DNA of 64,000 nt, taken from positions 1 to 64,000 of the forward strand of contig JAFGIN010000055.1 of assembly GCA_016929595.1 (NCBI GenBank). Reading direction: 5' to 3'. Made by a program: the position numbers and the translations under genes. Below are positions 54,542 through 62,971 of this stretch, in pieces. The stretch is from Chitinispirillaceae bacterium. GTDB lineage: Bacteria > Fibrobacterota > Chitinivibrionia > Chitinivibrionales > Chitinispirillaceae. The notes below the pieces were generated by a model. The model was not told the origin of the DNA. It did no database searches and was given only the letters and a program-made list of their open reading frames with translations. How positions within the stretch are numbered: the stretch's first letter is position 1; the number at the start of each line of letters is the position of its first letter.

Positions 54542-55282
54542 ATGTCCGATCCGCATCTATGGGATCAATTGCTTTCACGAAATAGTGAACGGGTAAAAAC
54601 GGTTTTGAACATTTTACTGGAAAGCCCCTATTTCTACCGTGAAGACAATGAACCTGCCTTCAATTTTCTTAAACGTCACCGAAGCGAGTTTGTCTCGTTT
54701 TTCCACTCTTTTTTCGGATGGATTCTTGTGATCGATACCAAATGCGCGAGAGTCTACAAAGAGAAGTGGTACAATGCCAGTATAACCGAATCCAACAGAG
54801 ATCTGTTCAATTTTACCAAACGCGATGAATGCATCGCATTCATGATGATACTTGAGTTCTTTGAACATCAGCTGGATGAAAACGATATGACCATCGAGGA
54901 ACGTGAGAATCTGAAATTCCGTTTCGGTGATCTGCTTGAATTCTGTACTCACCGTTTTGTCGAACTGTATGAACATGGTTCTGAAAAGTATACCCATGAG
55001 TATGTAAGGGCAAGAATATTACGGCAAGTGTTTCCTGTACTTGAGCGGTATCGTTTTTTAAAAAAAATGCAACCACCTCAGGGTGAATCGATTACCGAAG
55101 AACAGGCTATCTTTGAAGCGCTTCCGGCGATGTACCATTATAATTCAGGATACCTCCACCATCATTTCGATGAGATACGCTCAATTGCTGAAAGTACCGC
55201 TTCTGATAATGAAGATAGTACTGAAACGGCAAGCAGTGATGATACAGAAAATGAACCCACCAGTGACAGGAACGTTATATGA
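54542..55282 (+). CDS. jetB: JetB, MukE-like KITE subunit of a Wadjet system
   Basis: A protein of 246 residues. Two tandem winged-helix-like regions are suggested (residues about 20-180), including LLESPYFYREDNEPAFNFLKRHR, and a hydrophobic-core FFGWILVIDTKCARVYKE. This matches the size and features of the KITE subunit of Wadjet (DUF4194-like). A Glu/Asp/Ser/Thr-rich tail (about residues 215-246) is probably disordered. AAGGAA about nine bases before the ATG. The end overlaps jetC (ATGA), so translation is coupled. JetB docks on JetA. Confidence 0.85.
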   Translation: MSDPHLWDQLLSRNSERVKTVLNILLESPYFYREDNEPAFNFLKRHRSEFVSFFHSFFGWILVIDTKCARVYKEKWYNASITESNRDLFNFTKRDECIAFMMILEFFEHQLDENDMTIEERENLKFRFGDLLEFCTHRFVELYEHGSEKYTHEYVRARILRQVFPVLERYRFLKKMQPPQGESITEEQAIFEALPAMYHYNSGYLHHHFDEIRSIAESTASDNEDSTETASSDDTENEPTSDRNVI

Positions 55283-58200
55283 TCGGAGAAGCTGCCGGAT
55301 ACCGTATAAAACGCATAAGACTTGTCAATTTTCACAATGTTACTAATGCGACTATCGAAGTTAATGGGCATCTGTTTTTACTCGGCGATAACGGCTCTGG
55401 TAAGACTACAATTCTGGATGCTGTACATTACGTTCTTACCGGCGGTGGCAACCTCATGGAATTTAACTCTGCCGCACGGATGGCCGGAAGCAGGCAGGAT
55501 GGACGAAGGGTTCAGGGGATTGTCCTGCGCTATAATGTTGACACCGGTCCGATGAATCCTGCCGGTGGAGTCAGCTATGCTGCACTGGAATTGATTGATG
55601 ACCAGAATAACATATTGACGATAGGTGTCGGTTTGTCTGCTTATTCCATGGAGGAGCGGGTTCAGCGTTGGGGTATTATAATCTCTGCACCGCTTGAAAG
55701 TGTTCCATGGATCACTGAAGAAGACGGTCGGGTAAAGGTGACCGAGCAGAAGCTGATGCGTGATGCGTTTTTGTCAAAGGGTGCATTTTATACCATTGGA
55801 GCTTACGAAAAGGAACTTGCCCGCAGAATTTTCAACAATGAAGAGATATTTGCCGAAACCTGCCGTTTTTTGACCATGGGAAAAGCTTACCGGGAAATAG
55901 CATCTTCCGCGGCTGATTATCACCATCTTTTTAAAACACTGCTTCCGGAACCTAAGACTGATCTTTTCGAACGCATTATCGAATCATTAAAAACCCTTGA
56001 CGAAGCAAATCAGCTTCTCGAAGATATGGATAAAAAACTCCAGTACCTGTCATCTCTTGAAGAGCAGGTGAAAATTATCGGTGATCAGCGTGAAAACATC
56101 GCACGATACGGCTGGTTGAAAATCCATTTTGAGCGTAACAGTATCAGTAAACGAATCAGCGGTATCGATAGTGAACTTGAGCAGATTAAGCAACAGAAAA
56201 TAGAGATTAGCCGGCAAATTTCTTCATGCCATGATCAGCAGGTAGCGTTGCAGCGACGGATCGATGATCTGCGGAGTGCAGACAGCGCCGGCCTGGTCCG
56301 TCAGGAAAAAGAGCTCGCGCAGGATATCGCTTCGCGAGAAAGTAATCTGGAGTTTCTTGAACAGACGCTCACTGACACATCTGTGCTAGTTGACGCTGCA
56401 GAAAAGCAGCGCGATCGCCTTAAAACCGATCTGTGTGTTCAGATCAATACGATGTCTGATGCAATAAAGGATGCATCATCTCTTGAACCACAGCTTTGTG
56501 CCCAGCGGGTCTCATCACTGGAACGTTTTGTATTATCAGAACATATCACCGATGAAATCCACTCTTTGACCGTTGATGACATTTGCGCCAGAATCGAAGA
56601 CCATCTGAGAGATTTCCATAGAGAATATGATAAATTGCATGAGCAGCATGAAACACTCAGGCTTGAATGTGATGAGTTTCGTAACGAACGTGAACAATTG
56701 CTTGATGCAGATGCGTTGAAACCATCAGTCGCTGGCCTTGGGAACGTGCTCAGCGCGCTCACCGATGCAGGAATTGACTTCAAATTATTATATGAACAGC
56801 TTGAGTGGAGTGAACAACTCGATGCCGATACCCGTTCATCTGTAGAGGAGTGTATCGGTATTGACATATTATCTATCATAATGGTGGAGCAAAGAGACCG
56901 TGAAATAGCAAACAGGATAGTGTTTGAAACTGCCCCATCGGTAAAGATCTACTCGTTGCAGGAACACTCCGATGATATTCCTGACTGGATTCGAACTGCG
57001 TTCGACCTTCGCACCACACACCCGGATGCTCTAAGATGTCTTGCCATTGAAATGCACTCGCACAAACAGCCATTTGTCGAAAAAATCGATGGAAGAAACA
57101 TTCTATCGTTCCGGGCTCACCGTCAAAGATTGACAGGTGAATGCTCCAGCTGGATCGGGCAGGAACAGCGCAGAAAAGCGCTCCAGATGCGTATTGCAGA
57201 GCTTAACGATAAGATCACAGAGCTGGATGAAGAATGCAGAAGCTTACAAAACAGAATCACCGGCTGCGACCGCAGCATAAAATCAGCCGTTCAGACTCGT
57301 GATAAAATTGTTATTGGCATGAGAACTGTCTTTGCCCTTTCCGAAGAGCTCAAAAGGGCTGTTCAGGAATATTTTTTGAGGAAAGAGGCGTTCGATAAGG
57401 ATAACCGCAGGTACAGTGAAAGCCGCGACGAGTGCGACCGGATGAAGGCACGTCACGAAACACTTCTGGATATGATCAAACGTGAAGGACTTGAGGATCT
57501 TGAGCGGCGTATAAGTTTGCTCAACGATGAGATGATCATCCTCGATGAAACGTACCGGAATGATGTTCGTGAAGAGGGGATGCTTCAAGGACGGTTCGAT
57601 TTCCTTCAGAATGAAAAAAATAATTGTGAAGCACGGGACAGAGACCTCAAAAATGAAATGATCACTTTTGAGAATAAAATCGGTTTGATCGTTGAGCCTC
57701 GTCCTGCAGATATTCCACATTATATTCTCAGAACAAAACTTGGTGCATCGTTCAAAAATGCTGAAAGTATCGAAATTGCAACCCGCGACGCACAAAGAAA
57801 GGAATCTACTGCAATCGGCAGCCTCAACGAAAAACTGCGCGATCCCCGCTTTGGCTCTATTTTTGGATTCAACTATGATGAAAATGAGAACAAACTTACG
57901 GATAGACGGGAACGGCTGATTACCGATCTGACCGTTTCAGAGCGCATTGCTATTGATGAGCAGCGGCAGGTTATCAATGAAAAAACTGCTGAGTTGTTCA
58001 AAAAAATAATTGTCAATGAAATGGTTTCATTTTTTGCCGGCCATCTCTCGCGACTTGAACAGATGGTACGTACAATAAATGATCTCCTGTCACAACGGAC
58101 CTTTGGAACGACCCGTTACCGCCTGGAACTGCAGAAAGAGGAACGGTTTGCACCATTCATTGAAGCGGTCAGGAGATTCAATCCCTTTTCTACCGGAAGT

Positions 58201-58764
58201 GAAGACGCGCTCAGACAGTTTATTGATGATCACCGTGATGAGATTATCAACTCCGAGATTGAATCTGTTCCACCGGTGCTTGATTACCGCAACTGGTACA
58301 CCTATCATCTGCGTATGTTTACATCCAATGATGATGGTATACTGATCGATCGTCGTACCAAAAGTGTCGGTTCAGGAGGTGAGCAGGCGGTACCTAACTA
58401 TCTTACAATTCTGACCATTGCCCAGTTTCTTTTCAAAGGCAATGCTGTCAAGCTCTGTACACTTCTGTTCGATGAGGCTTTTTATGGTATCGATGCAGGA
58501 CGTCGTGATCAATTGCTTGGATTTGCCAGTGATATCGGTTTACAGCTCATGGTGGCATCCCCGGATCAGGATGGTGTCAGAAAAGAGATTCCCAGCTCGA
58601 CAACTCTTCTTGTCGTGAAAGATTCCGGTTACAATGTTCATCTGTATCCATTTCATTATGAAAATCAGTCCGAAAAGCAGATCAATCTTTTTGATGATCC
58701 TGAAAAAGATAATCAGGAAGTACAATTTGGAGAAGAGCTTGGATTTGAAACCGACCGGGTGTGA
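55279..58764 (+). CDS. jetC: JetC, SMC-like ATPase of a Wadjet system
   Basis: A protein of 1161 residues. The N-terminal head has Walker A GDNGSGKTT (residues 36-44) in LLGDNGSGKTTILDAVHY. A long coiled coil spans about residues 220-940 (many Glu, Arg and Leu heptads, with a hinge-like globular section about 475-650). The C-terminal head has the ABC signature VGSGGEQAV (about residue 1030), and Walker B LLFDEAFYGID (about residue 1063). JetC extrudes DNA loops and thereby measures plasmid size; it is a MukB/SbcC relative. The start overlaps jetB and the stop overlaps jetD. All ATPase elements appear intact. Confidence 0.95.
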   Translation: MIGEAAGYRIKRIRLVNFHNVTNATIEVNGHLFLLGDNGSGKTTILDAVHYVLTGGGNLMEFNSAARMAGSRQDGRRVQGIVLRYNVDTGPMNPAGGVSYAALELIDDQNNILTIGVGLSAYSMEERVQRWGIIISAPLESVPWITEEDGRVKVTEQKLMRDAFLSKGAFYTIGAYEKELARRIFNNEEIFAETCRFLTMGKAYREIASSAADYHHLFKTLLPEPKTDLFERIIESLKTLDEANQLLEDMDKKLQYLSSLEEQVKIIGDQRENIARYGWLKIHFERNSISKRISGIDSELEQIKQQKIEISRQISSCHDQQVALQRRIDDLRSADSAGLVRQEKELAQDIASRESNLEFLEQTLTDTSVLVDAAEKQRDRLKTDLCVQINTMSDAIKDASSLEPQLCAQRVSSLERFVLSEHITDEIHSLTVDDICARIEDHLRDFHREYDKLHEQHETLRLECDEFRNEREQLLDADALKPSVAGLGNVLSALTDAGIDFKLLYEQLEWSEQLDADTRSSVEECIGIDILSIIMVEQRDREIANRIVFETAPSVKIYSLQEHSDDIPDWIRTAFDLRTTHPDALRCLAIEMHSHKQPFVEKIDGRNILSFRAHRQRLTGECSSWIGQEQRRKALQMRIAELNDKITELDEECRSLQNRITGCDRSIKSAVQTRDKIVIGMRTVFALSEELKRAVQEYFLRKEAFDKDNRRYSESRDECDRMKARHETLLDMIKREGLEDLERRISLLNDEMIILDETYRNDVREEGMLQGRFDFLQNEKNNCEARDRDLKNEMITFENKIGLIVEPRPADIPHYILRTKLGASFKNAESIEIATRDAQRKESTAIGSLNEKLRDPRFGSIFGFNYDENENKLTDRRERLITDLTVSERIAIDEQRQVINEKTAELFKKIIVNEMVSFFAGHLSRLEQMVRTINDLLSQRTFGTTRYRLELQKEERFAPFIEAVRRFNPFSTGSEDALRQFIDDHRDEIINSEIESVPPVLDYRNWYTYHLRMFTSNDDGILIDRRTKSVGSGGEQAVPNYLTILTIAQFLFKGNAVKLCTLLFDEAFYGIDAGRRDQLLGFASDIGLQLMVASPDQDGVRKEIPSSTTLLVVKDSGYNVHLYPFHYENQSEKQINLFDDPEKDNQEVQFGEELGFETDRV

Positions 58765-60056
58765 CCATTATGAATTCGAAGGAGCACTTCACTTTTTGCC
58801 TTAAAAAATACCCTGATAGTATCACCTATTGCCAGTTATTATGCAGTGCCTGGAAAAAATATGGTAGAATGCCGGAACGCCTTACGCTCAAATCGAATTC
58901 AATAGCAATTGAACATAGTTTAGTTGAAATGTTCGGGCGTCGTTCTCTGAATCTGTCAAGAAATGGAACAGTTACGCTTATCACATCAAGGTTGTTCGAA
59001 CATTCATCAAAAGAGGATATTGAACAATGGATAAAGGACCTCCACGAAACAGCAGGAATACCGTTTACAAGAAAAATATCCAATGAGGAGATCTCTGCGG
59101 GATACGATGTTGCTGTTCAAAAATGGAAATTGATGTTTCCTGAGTTGTCTACCCTTTCACCATTACTAACTCCTTCGTACAATAAACCCCCTGATGAACT
59201 GCTCAATTTCTGGATTGTGGCTGCAGAAATTGTGAGATTCCTGGAAAATAATTCAGATGCAATTACCGTATCTGATCTCGGAGCACGGTTCTGCTCAGAT
59301 AGTAAAGCCCTTCGTGGTGGAGAACTTATTTCTACCGTGACAGACTGGCTCGTATTCCTGGATACTGGATTGCAGGTAAATACCTCTGAACTCGATTCTG
59401 CATTCAAAAAAAGTCTCAGGCAGCAATCACTTGAGTTGCATGGAGTAGTAGAAAACCGCTGTGTAGTACCGGTAGCTGTATTTGGACCGCTTCTGGTACA
59501 TAAATACGGGCAGGTTATCGATCATGTAAAGAAAATGTGGAGTATGGGTGAATCTGCACTGCTTTCACTGGATAATCTGCAGAATGCAGATCGAATCGAA
59601 ATCCCGGATAATTATCCTGTATACTTATGTGAAAACGAAAGTCCCTTTGCCAACCTGATACGACAGAAACATCAGGGCGTTTTGATCTATACAAAAGGCT
59701 TCCCGAATGCAGCTGTTTGTGCATTGTATAAATTGATTACGTCTCAATACCCTGCGATTGAAAGGTTTCACTGGGGTGATACTGATCTTGCCGGTTTGCA
59801 GATAGCAGCTATTTTTAACAAGATTGCACCACTGAGATTATGGCGTTGCGACATTGATGATGTTATGCGGTATAAAGATTCTTTGATTAAGATTGGGAAA
59901 GATGAAAAGGAACGGATTGTGATGTTTCTGGATAATAATCCACATTTTCCATTCAGAGATGTTCTTTCTTTTACCTGCGAATACGGGTGGCTTGAGCAGG
60001 AACGTTTTACGGTAAAGTTGCCAAAATACCACCACTCCGAAGATTTAAACAAATAA
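58761..60056 (+). CDS. jetD: JetD, Toprim nuclease subunit of a Wadjet system
   Basis: A protein of about 431 residues. The C-terminal Toprim domain begins with FPNAAVCALYKLI and includes the acidic loop HWGDTDLAGLQI (about residue 337) that would bind metal; the FHWGDTDLxG pattern is the Wadjet DUF2220-type signature. The N-terminal half (about 1-200) is a helical, DNA-binding-like region. JetD cuts DNA once the motor is stalled on a small circle. The start could be GTG at 58761 (GTGA overlap with the jetC stop) or ATG at 58770, both without good Shine-Dalgarno. The stop is immediately adjacent to the convergent lipoprotein gene, with no spacer. Confidence 0.92.
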   Translation: MTIMNSKEHFTFCLKKYPDSITYCQLLCSAWKKYGRMPERLTLKSNSIAIEHSLVEMFGRRSLNLSRNGTVTLITSRLFEHSSKEDIEQWIKDLHETAGIPFTRKISNEEISAGYDVAVQKWKLMFPELSTLSPLLTPSYNKPPDELLNFWIVAAEIVRFLENNSDAITVSDLGARFCSDSKALRGGELISTVTDWLVFLDTGLQVNTSELDSAFKKSLRQQSLELHGVVENRCVVPVAVFGPLLVHKYGQVIDHVKKMWSMGESALLSLDNLQNADRIEIPDNYPVYLCENESPFANLIRQKHQGVLIYTKGFPNAAVCALYKLITSQYPAIERFHWGDTDLAGLQIAAIFNKIAPLRLWRCDIDDVMRYKDSLIKIGKDEKERIVMFLDNNPHFPFRDVLSFTCEYGWLEQERFTVKLPKYHHSEDLNK

Positions 60057-60890
60057 TCATTGTGCGCTTTTGTTGGTAATACCGTTTGACGTCTTACCGG
60101 ACAACCGCAGGTAACTTTCAGGTGAGAATTCGGATGTTAGTCTGGTTTTGCTCGATGGGCAGACCCAAAGCGTGAAATACCGGGGCTCGGGAGTCATTGA
60201 AAAATAACCGGTCAACAGATCAGAGAGTGTGGTTACATAGACTGTATCGGTTTGTGTAAAATCCACATCGACATTTAATTCTACCGTCGTTCCGTAACCG
60301 TTTTCAATTCTTTTGAAAAGCTGATACTCATCACTGTGAACGGATTCCCAGATAAATTTGATCTTCCCATCCACTTTTGACCCCGTGAGACTCGGTGTAC
60401 GTTCAAAAAATGGTGGCATTTTTGCATCGAACGTATGAGTACCGACATCCGGGGAGGTGAGTTTCACCGATATCGTCTGTCCTGAAGTAAGAGAGTCAAG
60501 GTTTCCTGAATACACACCTTTGTGAAATGTGTCTTCAACAAGGCACGTTAAATTAACGGTTATCGTTGCGCCGCTTATACCTGAAGAGAAGATCCGGTCA
60601 TCTTTTGTTAATTCTGCAGTTACTTTCCATATATTGTTCTTTTTGCTGGCGATATCAACGATGAAAAGTGGTTTGAAATCTTCGGTAGCAGTGTTTTTAT
60701 TGATAGTATCATCAACTATTGTGCCCTTATTATCATCAATTACCATACTTTCATCATCACTGACAAAAGGCTCGTTGTCAATTATAAATGATTCATCATT
60801 TTGCCAGTCATCATTATCTGCAGGATTATTACAGATACAAAAAACGGTTAAAAACATAACGCTTGCGCAAAAAAAAGAAAATTTAGTCAT
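60057..60890 (-). CDS. Hypothetical secreted or lipoprotein, convergent with jetD
   Basis: A protein of about 277 residues with an N-terminal hydrophobic run (about residues 4-20, FSFFCASVMFLTVFCICN); the lipobox is poor, so lipid attachment is uncertain. A highly acidic Asp/Glu-rich linker follows (residues about 25-70), then a beta-rich domain (FIVDIASKKNNIWKV region) and a fibronectin-like domain near GKIKFIWESVHSDEYQLFKRI. Family not recognised. AGGAGG lies near the start; of the tandem ATGs at 60893 and 60890 the second has the better spacing. It is tail-to-tail with the Wadjet operon and not obviously part of it. Confidence 0.6.
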   Translation of the reverse strand: MTKFSFFCASVMFLTVFCICNNPADNDDWQNDESFIIDNEPFVSDDESMVIDDNKGTIVDDTINKNTATEDFKPLFIVDIASKKNNIWKVTAELTKDDRIFSSGISGATITVNLTCLVEDTFHKGVYSGNLDSLTSGQTISVKLTSPDVGTHTFDAKMPPFFERTPSLTGSKVDGKIKFIWESVHSDEYQLFKRIENGYGTTVELNVDVDFTQTDTVYVTTLSDLLTGYFSMTPEPRYFTLWVCPSSKTRLTSEFSPESYLRLSGKTSNGITNKSAQ

Positions 60891-61375
60891 CATCGCCCTC
60901 CTGTATCACACTATCCAGGCTTCGTAATGAAAAATGTGATTTATTACTAGCTGCAACATAAAAGAACAGCTATTCTTATATTATAAATAGATTAAAGCTC
61001 TATAAAATTAAATAATGCTTCTGGAAAAGTAAATAGTAAATTACTCCTTATGTTATTCCCATTTGCAATGTGAAAGTCCCAACGAGCTATTTCCCTTATA
61101 TTACCCGGGTAGTGATATTCCTTATTTCCCTCCGGGGGCTAGTAAGTGGAACAAGATTTAAAATGTGTTTTTAAAAATCGCTTCAATAGCCACAGGTAGC
61201 TTTTTATCTTAACCGGCCAATAGTGTCCATTTTAAGTAATTTGATAATGCCATTCCAAAAACCGGGTATCCTTGATAATAATGGTATAATTACCGGCAGT
61301 TCCCTCAAAAGACGCACTATTACCGATCCCCTACTTGTTCACCTCTGAAGCTTTAAACCCTGAACGGTTACCATT
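60891..61375. other. Non-coding strip, possibly decayed mobile DNA
   Basis: About 480 bases without a gene. Minus-strand reading shows short repeats GGGAAATAAGG and GGGAAATAGC, and sequence like GGACTTTCAC and GGACACTATTGG that look like insertion-sequence end motifs. I cannot name an element and found no transposase frame. The strip borders broken genes on the right. Confidence 0.3.
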
Positions 61376-62072
61376 TTATGAATGAAATACTGGAATATTT
61401 ACTCGAAAATGTGTGCCCTCAGTCTCCGATGTCGAAAAACTAACTGTTCCATGGAGAAATTTTTCACATATCAATTTGGTTCCGAACGTTCCAAAACCTC
61501 TCCCGTTACCTGTTTTAGTAGAAAAGTATTGTTGAAATATACGTCGCTGAATTTCGGGATTGATAAAAGCACAATTGTTGACTGTGAATAGCATCTCTTC
61601 CCCCATTTTTTCAGCAACACAAATAACTTCTTCACCGGGTGAGGATGCTTCAAGTGCATTGATTAACAAATTCATGAGGACTCTAAACAAAAGAGAGTAG
61701 TCACTTTTAATTTCTGCATCAGATGATCTGTCCGTTATTAACAAGGTTTTACCCCCAGCAGCAGTGTGACTTTTTACCATATGTGGAACATCATACTGAT
61801 GTGCCACAACCGCCATCCTGTTCATGTGAATGAATACATTTGAGTACTTCTCCAGGTCTGAGTCCAAGGACTGTTTCTGGTGACTCAACATGTAAAAATT
61901 CGAGTAGTGATTTGTTTACTGCGATAATCTGTCGATGAACGTTAAGGATTGCAAGCAAACCAGCTCCTGCATTCAGGACTGCATCCATAACAGGATTGTT
62001 ACTGGCGTATAAGAATTGTTCTTTAATATCTTCATCTTTTAGCCGTTCAGGTGATGCGAAAAAAGAGTTCAT
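61376..62072 (-). pseudogene. Broken PAS-histidine kinase (lost phosphoacceptor region)
   Basis: The start ATG at 62072 has AGGAAA upstream. Residues about 35-90 are a PAS domain (AGAGLLAILNVHRQIIAVNKSLLEFL, LGLRPGEVLKCIH) ending in GGCGTS, where a TGA stops the frame (61791). Reading through gives a CSTYG stretch like the conserved CSTCG of this kinase family. A second frame (61376-61891) supplies the ATPase domain: FRVLMNLLINALEAS (N box), GFGTFGTKLICEKF and TEGTHFRVNIP. The family normally has about 150 residues between these blocks, including the phosphorylated His; here they are missing. So the gene has a stop, a frame change and an internal deletion. Confidence 0.72.
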
Positions 62073-62255
62073 AATAGATTTCCTGAAAGTGTATGATCGT
62101 GTGATATATTTGTATGGCAGAGGACAGTGGACGGCGTGTGTCACAAACTATCGACCGCATTCAGCAGGGGGGGGGATTGCATTTTAACAGAGATGGTTTT
62201 AAATTAGTATATGGATAATTTATTTGAAAAAACATTTTTCTCACAGGAGTAGTAT

Positions 62256-62549
62256 ATGCATTTTCAATTGCATCTTAGAGGCTGGGTAGCGTTTATTCTT
62301 ACCATAGTTGTTGGCCATGCATTTTCCCAGGTTCATAATTCAATGCAGGCTCGTTCTTACAGTTACTCCTCTACGACAGTAAAGTATCGTCTTTTTGTGC
62401 CCAAAAATTATGATCCGACTGAGAAGTATCCTCTGGTTGTAACCATGCATGGTGTGGGCGAGAGAGGCAACGATAATACCCGTCCTGTTTATCCCATTAT
62501 TCAAATAAATCATAGTCCAGACATTGTCCGAACGGTTGCCACCAACTGA
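62256..62549 (+). pseudogene. N-terminal fragment of a secreted alpha/beta hydrolase
   Basis: A frame of 97 residues with good Shine-Dalgarno (AGGAG) and a signal-like segment (WVAFILTIVVGHAFS). Residues about 43-72 (YRLFVPKNYDPTEKYPLVV then TMHGVGERGNDN) match the start of secreted esterases and phospholipases, including the oxyanion-hole HGxGE region. The rest of the enzyme, with the nucleophile serine and the catalytic Asp and His, is absent: the frame ends after DIVRTVATN. A terminator hairpin follows directly. It is most likely a deletion remnant. Confidence 0.6.
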
Positions 62550-62588
62550 GAATGTACCATATAATTACAATATGGTATTCCTTTTTTA
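62550..62588 (+). terminator. Intrinsic terminator after the hydrolase fragment
   Basis: TACCATAT (62555-62562) and ATATGGTA (62570-62577) form an 8-bp stem with outer GAAT and ATTC pairing, followed by CTTTTTTATA. Confidence 0.6.
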
Positions 62589-62668
62589 TATATCAGCTTG
62601 ATATATTGCGATGTTTCAGTTTGCCATATTTACATCACAATAAGTAATTGATCACAAAGCTATAAACT

Positions 62669-62809
62669 GCAGACGCTGCGGCGGATAAACAATTTGTTGA
62701 AGCTGAATTGCGTAGAGAAAGTCTTGAGCTTTCGGTATCATTACCAGTCGATAATGTTGAATTGCTTCACACCTTTCTGAATAAATATCTTGCGGTTCAC
62801 TATCCTTAA
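62669..62809 (+). pseudogene. C-terminal coding remnant, family unknown
   Basis: An open stretch of 46 residues ending at TAA (62807), read as ADAAADKQFVEAELRRESLE then LSVSLPVDNVELLHTFLNKY and so on. It has no start codon context and a stop just before it, yet its composition resembles coding sequence. Probably the tail of a gene lost by deletion. Could be chance. Confidence 0.3.
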
Positions 62810-62971
62810 TTGAAAGTAAAAAGGATGAATTTGTATGCGGCATGTGATTTGCGTGATGTCTAAGTTGATTTATTTACAGTATGATTACTATTACATAAAA
62901 GAATTCTTATATTATGGTACATGTATCATTTCACCTGACTATTTATTACACATTAACAGGAGTTTGAACTA

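Noticed and set aside
57283-57795. 170-codon minus-strand frame inside jetC
   Set aside because: Antisense to the coiled-coil part of jetC; heptad-rich genes often give long reverse frames.
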